DNA from: DAOOOU01 sp964435635
GTDB lineage: Bacteria > Bacillota_I > Bacilli_A > RF39 > UBA660
Direction: 5' to 3'
DNA: 19,603 nt
Assembly (NCBI GenBank): GCA_964435635.1
Contig: CAYSZU010000015.1
Coordinates: forward strand, 1 to 19,603
This document shows positions 15,343-19,603 of the stretch, in pieces. The notes beneath the pieces are model-generated. The model was given only the letters and a program-made list of their open reading frames with translations. It was not told the DNA's origin and searched no databases. Numbering within the stretch: position 1 is the first letter of the stretch; every line of letters begins with the position of its first letter. The translations under genes and the position numbers were made by a program.

Positions 15343-15366
15343 AAGCACTAGTAATTAGTGCTTTTT
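15343..15366 (+). terminator. Intrinsic terminator of the 138-residue gene
   Basis: The stem AAGCACTA / TAGTGCTT (8 bp) with loop GTAAT is followed by TTT. Confidence 0.8.
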
Positions 15367-15380
15367 ATGTTGGAAAAATA

Positions 15381-15409
15381 TTGCAACCCCCAAAATAGTA
15401 TGTTATTAT
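15381..15409 (+). promoter_or_regulatory. Promoter of the CAU tRNA
   Basis: TTGCAA (15381-15386) and TATTAT (15404-15409) are 17 bases apart, with TGT before the -10 (extended -10). The tRNA begins 12 bases after the -10. Confidence 0.7.
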
Positions 15410-15420
15410 TATCAAGTAAT

Positions 15421-15497
15421 GGACCTCTAGCTCAGTTGGTTAGAGCATCCGGCTCATAACCGGGCGGTCGTAGGTTCGAGTCCTACGAGGTCCACCA
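15421..15497 (+). tRNA. tRNA with CAU anticodon (Ile2 or elongator Met)
   Basis: A 77-base tRNA with encoded CCA. The acceptor stem GGACCTC / GAGGTCC has A73, the D arm is normal, the anticodon stem is TCCGG / CCGGG with loop CTCATAA (anticodon CAT), and the T arm contains GGTTCGAGTCC. Position 1-72 is paired and the anticodon stem lacks the three G-C pairs of initiators, so it is not tRNA-fMet. From memory, its body resembles the B. subtilis CAU tRNA that receives lysidine (tRNA-Ile2, reading AUA) more than the elongator tRNA-Met, but this needs comparison. It is a single-gene unit with its own promoter and terminator. Confidence 0.9.
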
Positions 15498-15506
15498 CAA
15501 GTTATT

Positions 15507-15537
15507 AAAAAAGTTTATATTAGATAAACTTTTTTTA
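15507..15537 (+). terminator. Intrinsic terminator of the CAU tRNA
   Basis: A perfect 12-bp stem AAAAAAGTTTAT / ATAAACTTTTTT with loop ATTAG and a continuous T-run. Confidence 0.9.
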
Positions 15538-15538
15538 A

Positions 15539-15568
15539 TTGTAAAGAGTTCATCTATTTATTTATAAA
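15539..15568 (+). promoter_or_regulatory. Possible promoter of the dockerin gene
   Basis: TTGTAA (15539-15544) and TATAAA (15563-15568) with an 18-base spacer. The ribosome site AAGGAG (15597-15602) is 8 bases before ATG 15611. Confidence 0.45.
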
Positions 15569-15610
15569 TAATAATTAGGGTGTTAACATTGAAACTAAGG
15601 AGAGTAGAAA

Positions 15611-17329
15611 ATGAAAAAAATGAAAATATTATTGTTATTAATAGTTGCTAGTATTTTTTGCCTTACAAACGTAAATGCGAGCGAAGCGGATCGAGCCAAC
15701 TTAAATAACAAGACCCTGATTTATGTTGATGGTAGAAAGGTTTATGTTTCAGTTCATATTGATACTGATATGGTTAATGCCCATAATCGTGAACAAGTGA
15801 CAGTTAAAGGCGTTTCAGCAAGATATGACAGCCCTTCTAAAACATTTTATGTATCATTAAAAAGAAGCGAAATAAATAAAGTTTTTGGTGAAAAGTATAA
15901 TAATGTTTATGAATATATGCAAGTAAACATTGATTATCATGATATAAAAGATGGTACTAATTATTACTATTTTAAACAAAATGAGGGAAATGCCCTAGAG
16001 AATAAAGATTATAGATATTATAATGCGAATGAGGATTATCTTTTCCGTAATTATAAATTTTTAGAAATTTGTAGTTCAGCGATGCCATTAGCTGGTACTG
16101 CATACGGTGCTGAACGTTACTCTTATGGCGGCGGAATTGCTATTTTCGAAGGAACTAAAAGCAGTTTAATTGATGGCTCAAGAACATATGAAAAGAGTGA
16201 ATTTGATACTGCTGAGGCAATTAAAATATTTGATTTTCCAAAAACAAATGTTAGAACTACCATTATTGAAGATGTTCAAATAGATTTAGGCGAAAATGAT
16301 AAAATCGTTTCGGCTGATTCTTCAATAAATAATTTGCATGAAAAAAACATTAATAATTTTTATGGTGAATATTTTGAAAATAATAAACTAAAATATAGTT
16401 GGACAATGTATGACAAAGATGGAAAACCAGTAATCATTGATGTTAATACTGCAATAACACTTGATAATTCAGAAAATGAAGAAGAAATTATGACTTTATT
16501 TGCTAACAGTAATGACTTAAAAGATAAAGTAATGATAGTAACATTTGATCATCATGGTGAACTTAATGGTAAAGCAAAAATTAGCCTTTATGTTGGCGAT
16601 AAATTTGCTCCAGGAACTAAATTAAACATTTATCATTATCTACCAAGTGATGCTGTTTTAGATAACGTTTATAATCCATATGGGTTAGGGGATGTTAATA
16701 AAGATGGTCGAGTAACAATCTTAGATGTAACAATCTTAAGACAATATTTATTAGGCACACGTGAGCTAGATGCTGAAGCCCTAAAGGCGGCCGATTATAA
16801 TTTAGACGGGACTGTAAATGAAGCTGATGCTGATTTAATTCAAAAATCATTAGGTAATAATACCGAAGCGGTTGGAATGGTTGGCTTGGGGGATGTTAAT
16901 AAAGATGGTCGAGTAACAATCTTAGATGTAACAATCTTAAGACAGTATTTATTAGGCATGCGTGAACTAGATGCTGAAGCTCTAAAGGCGGCCGATTATG
17001 ATCAAAACGGGACTGTAAATGAAGCTGATGCTGACTTAATTCAAAAATCATTAGCTGAAGTAGTTCAACAAATTATCGTCGTTGATGAAGACGGATATAT
17101 TACTTTTGAACTAGAACGTTGCTCAGAATATGTCTTAGCTGATGCCAATGCAAAAGTATTAACACAAGAAGAGGTAGTTGCTAAAAAAGCCGAGCAAACG
17201 AAAGATCCTGAAAAAACTGAAACAAATAAAAATTTATACATATATGGTGGTCTTATTGGCCTTACGATAGTTTTAACAACTAGCGGTGTAATAATATACA
17301 AGAAGAAAAAAAATAGAATATCATTTTAA
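15611..17329 (+). CDS. Secreted, membrane-anchored surface protein with two dockerin modules
   Basis: The 572 residues start with a signal peptide (MKKMKILLLLIVASIFCL, likely cleaved after Ala23) and end with one membrane helix (about 541-563) and a KKKKN tail, so the body is displayed outside the cell. Residues 24-345 have no motif I recognise and look rich in strands. Two dockerin type I modules follow, at about 358-414 and 425-481. Each has two calcium loops, DVNKDGRVTILD and DYNLDGTVNEAD (second copy DYDQNGTVNEAD). After them, VVDEDGYITFELERCSEYVLAD resembles the last strands of a domain common in Firmicute surface proteins. There is no LPxTG sorting motif. No cohesin or enzyme domain is visible, so the partner is unknown. 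It is monocistronic with a strong terminator. Confidence 0.88.
   Translation: MKKMKILLLLIVASIFCLTNVNASEADRANLNNKTLIYVDGRKVYVSVHIDTDMVNAHNREQVTVKGVSARYDSPSKTFYVSLKRSEINKVFGEKYNNVYEYMQVNIDYHDIKDGTNYYYFKQNEGNALENKDYRYYNANEDYLFRNYKFLEICSSAMPLAGTAYGAERYSYGGGIAIFEGTKSSLIDGSRTYEKSEFDTAEAIKIFDFPKTNVRTTIIEDVQIDLGENDKIVSADSSINNLHEKNINNFYGEYFENNKLKYSWTMYDKDGKPVIIDVNTAITLDNSENEEEIMTLFANSNDLKDKVMIVTFDHHGELNGKAKISLYVGDKFAPGTKLNIYHYLPSDAVLDNVYNPYGLGDVNKDGRVTILDVTILRQYLLGTRELDAEALKAADYNLDGTVNEADADLIQKSLGNNTEAVGMVGLGDVNKDGRVTILDVTILRQYLLGMRELDAEALKAADYDQNGTVNEADADLIQKSLAEVVQQIIVVDEDGYITFELERCSEYVLADANAKVLTQEEVVAKKAEQTKDPEKTETNKNLYIYGGLIGLTIVLTTSGVIIYKKKKNRISF
16686..17054 (+). repeat. 201-bp-period tandem repeat encoding the two dockerins
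   Basis: Copies at 16686-16853 and 16887-17054 align without gaps, with about 11 differences in 168 bases by eye. The offset is exactly 201 bases (67 codons). Between them is a 33-base linker. About half the differences are silent and four codons change the amino acid (T/M, N/D, L/Q, D/N), which points to recent duplication or gene conversion. Confidence 0.9.
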
Positions 17330-17334
17330 TAATT

Positions 17335-17365
17335 AAACATACTTTTAAAAAAGTATGTTTTTTTT
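17335..17365 (+). terminator. Intrinsic terminator of the dockerin gene
   Basis: AAACATACTTTT / AAAAGTATGTTT form a stem of up to 12 bp with an AA centre, followed by a run of eight T. Confidence 0.85.
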
Positions 17366-17396
17366 AAAAGTAATATTACAAAATATTAAAAAAACA

Positions 17397-17426
17397 TTGC
17401 CAAGAACAATATATCTGTAGTATAAT
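17397..17426 (+). promoter_or_regulatory. Promoter upstream of tRNA-Leu
   Basis: TTGCCA (17397-17402) and TATAAT (17421-17426) are 18 bases apart. The expected start is near 17433, about 70 bases before the tRNA. Confidence 0.65.
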
Positions 17427-17445
17427 TTATTTGTTTTGTAAAAAC

Positions 17446-17467
17446 AAAAGTTAGAGCTAACTTTTTT
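17446..17467 (+). terminator. Terminator-like hairpin between promoter and tRNA-Leu
   Basis: AAAAGTTA / TAACTTTT (8 bp, loop GAGC) is followed by six T. A smaller hairpin TTGTTTT / AAAACAA (17431-17447) precedes it and shares two bases. It looks like an intrinsic terminator but lies inside the tRNA leader; it may be an attenuator, a processing signal, or the end of a very short transcript. Confidence 0.5.
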
Positions 17468-17501
17468 AGTAATAATTTATTTTGCAAGACGAAAAATTTA
17501 T

Positions 17502-17586
17502 GCACGTATGGCGGAATTGGTAGACGCGCTAGACTTAGGATCTAGTGGAGCAATCCGTGGGGGTTCAAGTCCCTCTACGTGCACCA
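17502..17586 (+). tRNA. tRNA-Leu (UAG)
   Basis: An 85-base class II tRNA with a long variable arm and encoded CCA. The acceptor stem is GCACGTA / TACGTGC with A73. The anticodon stem CTAGA / TCTAG has loop CTTAGGA, anticodon TAG at 17536-17538, and G37. The T arm contains GGTTCAAGTCC. It reads CUN leucine codons. Confidence 0.95.
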
Positions 17587-17645
17587 TTTAGTTTATATAC
17601 GAACATTGTCTATTATTTAGGTGGGTTCGCAGTCTATAAATCATT

Positions 17646-17674
17646 AAGTAATGACAAATAAGTTGTTACTTTTT
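17646..17674 (+). terminator. Terminator after tRNA-Leu
   Basis: AAGTAATGAC / GTTGTTACTT (10 bp with two G-U pairs) with loop AAATAA is followed by T's. It lies about 60 bases after the tRNA. The intervening stretch (17587-17645) shows only a weak CGAAC / GTTCG repeat. Confidence 0.65.
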
Positions 17675-17691
17675 GAAAAATAACATATAAT
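17663..17691 (+). promoter_or_regulatory. Promoter of the tyrS T-box leader
   Basis: TTGTTA (17663-17668) and TATAAT (17686-17691) have a 17-base spacer. The -35 lies in the 3' arm of the preceding terminator. The start near 17698 places Stem I of the T-box at the very 5' end of the transcript. Confidence 0.75.
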
Positions 17692-17697
17692 AAAATT

Positions 17698-17916
17698 GTA
17701 GTTAAATAATGATTAGTTTGAAGTAGTTATCAATTTTATATTTATAGAGAGTTAGTGTTTGGTGGAAACTAATAATATTTGATAATGAATTACGTGCTAT
17801 GAATTTAACCGTTAATTCGCGTTAAGAATGTAAAAGTGATAGTTTTTAAATAAACTATAAAAAAGATGGTACCACGGGTAAACTCGTTCTTGATGAATGA
17901 TTTGCTCGGGTTTTTT
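17698..17916 (+). promoter_or_regulatory. Tyrosine-specific T-box leader
   Basis: A T-box senses uncharged tRNA-Tyr and lets transcription continue when it is abundant. The basal part of Stem I pairs GTTAAAT (17701-17707) with ATTTAAC (17803-17809). The specifier loop has AGTA at 17722-17725 opposite GAAT followed by TAC (17791-17793), a Tyr codon. TTATCAA / TTGATAA close the helix above, leading to the AGAGAG and GGTGGAAA apical elements. The antiterminator is AAGA, the 7-base bulge TGGTACC (17867-17873), then ACGGG TAAA CTCGT and TCTT. The TGGT pairs with an ACCA tRNA end (A73). The competing terminator is AAACTCG (17880-17886) with CGGGTTT (17907-17913) and a T-run. Specifier, bulge and downstream tyrS agree. 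Confidence 0.92.
17880..17916 (+). terminator. T-box terminator of tyrS
   Basis: AAACTCG / CGGGTTT (7 bp with one G-U pair) and a T-run to 17916. It uses the CTCG that the antiterminator needs, so the two folds exclude each other. Confidence 0.75.
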
Positions 17917-17935
17917 ATTTAAAGGAGGTGGTTTT

Positions 17936-17989
17936 ATGGACAGTGATTATTATTATCGTAATAAAGCAAATTTGAAAGGAGAAAATAAT
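17936..17989 (+). other. In-frame 18-codon leader segment with three Tyr codons before tyrS
   Basis: An ATG at 17936 follows AGGAGG (17923-17928) by 7 bases, just after the T-box terminator. It encodes MDSDYYYRNKANLKGENN with TAT TAT TAT, then runs without a stop into the canonical TyrRS start at 17990, which has its own AAAGGAG (17975-17981). It may be an N-terminal extension, a regulatory leader, or both starts may be used. Confidence 0.6.
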
Positions 17990-19210
17990 ATGAATTGTTT
18001 TGAAACACTTAAACAAAGGGGTTACGTGTACCAAATAACACACGAAAAAGAAATAATTGAATTATTAAATGGAGAACCTATTACATTTTATTTAGGAATT
18101 GACCCAACTGCTGATAGTCTACACATAGGGCATTTCTTTGCTTTAACTATGGCAAGATGGTTACAAGATTTTGGGCATAATGCTATTATCCTAATTGGAG
18201 GTGCTACGGCTTTAATAGGCGACCCAACTGGTAAGTCTGATATGAGAACTATGCTTACCAAAGAACAAGTGGAATACAACAAAAAAGAAGTTAAAGATTT
18301 GGTAAAAAGATTTGTTAAAGAAGATACTTTAATCGTGGATAATGCTGATTGGTTTAAGGGTAGAGATTATGTGGATTTTATGCGTGAAGTTGGAGTACAT
18401 TTTAATGTAAATAAGATGCTAGCAACAGACTGTTATAAAAAACGAATTGAAAATGGAGGATTAACTTTTTTAGAAATGGGTTATATGCTTATGCAAGCAT
18501 TTGACTTTATAGTTTTAAAAGAAAATAATAACTGTATTTTACAAATCGGAGGTTCAGACCAATGGGCAAATATAGTTGCAGGTGTTGACCTAGGAAGAAA
18601 ATTAGAGTATCACGATGGACACGAAGTTGGCAATATTTTTGGCTTAACTTGTCCTTTGTTAGTAAAAGCAGATGGCGAAAAAATGGGCAAAACTGCTAAT
18701 GGCACACTTTGGGTATCGCGTGAAAAAACGGATAGTTACGAATTTTATCAAGCATTTGTTAATACTTTTGATGAAGATGTTGAAAGATTACTATCATTTT
18801 TCACTAGAATGGATATAGATGAAATTAAAGAACTTTGTAAAACAGATATTATTAGTGCAAAAAAACTAATGGCGTTTGAAGTAACAAAATTAGTTCACGG
18901 CGAAGAAGAAGCATTGAAAGTTAAACAAACTGCTGATGAAATATTTAGTGGATTAGGTACATCTGATAATATGCCTAATTTTACACTAACAGATTTTAAA
19001 GATACATTGATAACAGACCTTTTAGTTCAAGTTGGAATTACTTCTTCAAAAGGAGAAGCAAGAAGACTAATTGATGGTAATGGTATTTCTGTTAATCAAG
19101 AAAAGGTTTTAAATTCTGAAATGTTAATAACTAAATCAACTTTTAAAAATAATGAACTAATTATTCAGAAAGGTAAGAAGACTTTCTTAAAGGTAATAAT
19201 GTCTGAATAA
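17990..19210 (+). CDS. tyrS: Tyrosyl-tRNA synthetase
   Basis: A class I synthetase charging tRNA-Tyr. The 406 residues from ATG 17990 start MNCFETLKQRGYVYQ like other bacterial TyrRS. The HIGH motif is at 45-48 (DSLHIGHFF). The tyrosine-binding and dimer region includes YMLMQAFDFIVLKENN and LQIGGSDQWANIVAGVDLGRK. The KMSKS-equivalent is KMGKT (231-235). A C-terminal S4 RNA-binding domain (about 340-404) carries the SSKGEARRLIDGNGISVNQ segment. An in-frame start at 17936 would add 18 residues (see separate entry). Arg is mostly AGA, unlike the CGT/CGA-rich genes upstream, which may hint at a different origin. Regulated by the T-box; followed by a terminator. Confidence 0.97.
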   Translation: MNCFETLKQRGYVYQITHEKEIIELLNGEPITFYLGIDPTADSLHIGHFFALTMARWLQDFGHNAIILIGGATALIGDPTGKSDMRTMLTKEQVEYNKKEVKDLVKRFVKEDTLIVDNADWFKGRDYVDFMREVGVHFNVNKMLATDCYKKRIENGGLTFLEMGYMLMQAFDFIVLKENNNCILQIGGSDQWANIVAGVDLGRKLEYHDGHEVGNIFGLTCPLLVKADGEKMGKTANGTLWVSREKTDSYEFYQAFVNTFDEDVERLLSFFTRMDIDEIKELCKTDIISAKKLMAFEVTKLVHGEEEALKVKQTADEIFSGLGTSDNMPNFTLTDFKDTLITDLLVQVGITSSKGEARRLIDGNGISVNQEKVLNSEMLITKSTFKNNELIIQKGKKTFLKVIMSE

Positions 19211-19224
19211 CTTTTCAATAAAAT

Positions 19225-19260
19225 AACGATTAGGACTTAAATCTTAATCGTTTATTTTTT
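19225..19260. terminator. Terminator between tyrS and the HTH gene
   Basis: AACGATTAGGA / TCTTAATCGTT (11 bp with one G-U pair), loop CTTAAA, then TTTATTTTTT on the plus strand. It also ends at the stop of the minus-strand gene and may serve both. Confidence 0.8.
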
Positions 19261-19491
19261 CACTAATATATCTTTTATTTCACATTCTAGTGCTGTACAT
19301 ATCCTAGATATTACATCTAAATCTACTCTTTTAATATTAGAGTGATAATAACTTCTAATTGTATTTATAGACAAGTCGGTAATTTTTGATAAAACATTTT
19401 GAGATATATTCTTCGACTTCATCACATCTTTTATATCAACATAATATATTTCATATTCTTCTAATGGAACATACTCTTTTTTCTTGCTCAT
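19252..19491 (-). CDS. Small XRE/Cro-type HTH regulator
   Basis: A 79-residue DNA-binding protein. After a charged N-terminus (MSKKKEYVPLEEYEIYYVDI) comes a five-helix HTH core: IKDVMKSKNISQNVLSKITDLSINTIRSYYHS, then DLDVISRICTALECEIKDILV at the end, the usual pattern of small Cro/CI-like repressors (helix 2 SQNVLSKITD, recognition helix SINTIRSYY). There is no ligand domain. AAAGGAG (complement of 19503-19509) precedes the ATG. It is convergent with tyrS, and there is no sign that it controls it; such small regulators are often found in accessory DNA. The target is unknown. Confidence 0.82.
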   Translation of the reverse strand: MSKKKEYVPLEEYEIYYVDIKDVMKSKNISQNVLSKITDLSINTIRSYYHSNIKRVDLDVISRICTALECEIKDILVKK

Positions 19492-19494
19492 AGA

Positions 19495-19603
19495 ATACCA
19501 ACTCCTTTAAGATTTGAAAAAGGTAACCTTGATTTAGTTAGAATAACCGAAAACAATAAAACAGTTACTTATTATATTAAAGGCAATTACTGGACATATA
19601 ATG
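19495..19603 (+). other. Open, coding-like frame without a start at the right edge
   Basis: From 19495 to the end one plus-strand frame is open and reads as ordinary protein (for example RFEKGNLDLVRITENNKT, then YYIKGNYWTYN). No ATG, GTG or TTG lies in this frame after the HTH start, and the region should also hold the HTH promoter. It could be the end of a gene remnant cut off by the tyrS-HTH block, or a chance open frame. Confidence 0.3.

Noticed and set aside
17560..17640. tRNA-Leu 3' end as an integration site with a nearby direct repeat
   Set aside because: No second copy of the tRNA 3' end is visible in the window; only a weak CGAAC/GTTCG inverted pair follows.
17897..17935. ATG at 17897 as the tyrS start
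   Set aside because: It lies in the loop and 3' arm of the T-box terminator with no ribosome site.
1..19603. CRISPR array, insertion sequence or antiphage system
   Set aside because: No spaced direct repeats, transposase genes or defence-type genes were seen; the only direct repeat is the dockerin pair.

Overview
The window is about 19.6 kb of AT-rich chromosomal DNA from a Gram-positive-type bacterium in the Bacillota, most like the Erysipelotrichia, RF39 or Mollicutes-related Bacilli. The grounds are SepF and DivIVA division proteins, long AGGAGG/GAGGTGA ribosome sites, many U-tailed intrinsic terminators, TTGACA/TATAAT promoters (several with extended -10 TGn), a T-box leader, and a one-subunit (GlyQS-type) glycyl-tRNA synthetase. 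TGA is a stop (ends of miaA and of the gene at 9397-9882) and Trp is TGG, so the code is standard, not the mycoplasma code. The lineage is inferred, not proven.

Left part (1-7350, + strand): the 3' end of glyQS; a promoter driving sepF and divIVA; an operon of a lipoprotein and a single-span membrane protein whose outer part resembles the extracellular domain of FtsX; then a tightly overlapped set yqeG-yqeH-mutL-miaA (lipid/HAD phosphatase, ribosome-assembly GTPase, mismatch repair, tRNA i6A modification). A convergent hairpin separates it from a minus-strand block (7348-8582) with a membrane-anchored transglutaminase-like protein and rpsT.

Middle part (8607-15370, + strand): divergent promoters; two unrecognised genes under a consensus promoter; a XerC/D-type recombinase; pyruvate phosphate dikinase; a PfkB-family sugar kinase overlapping a small stand-alone Smr-domain protein; and an unrecognised 138-residue protein behind a perfect consensus promoter.

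Right part (15370-19603): a CAU-anticodon tRNA; a secreted, membrane-anchored surface protein with two near-identical dockerin modules; tRNA-Leu(UAG); a complete tyrosine T-box leader; tyrS; and a small minus-strand HTH regulator. Between the T-box terminator and the canonical TyrRS start there is an in-frame 18-codon segment with its own strong ribosome site and three consecutive Tyr codons. This is the most intriguing feature of the window because it could add a translational layer to tyrosine-responsive control.

Most genes are housekeeping. The less explained parts are the tyrS leader segment, the dockerin protein, the FtsX-like fragment, the unknown gene pair before xerC, the strongly promoted 138-residue protein, and a terminator-like hairpin lying between a promoter and tRNA-Leu.
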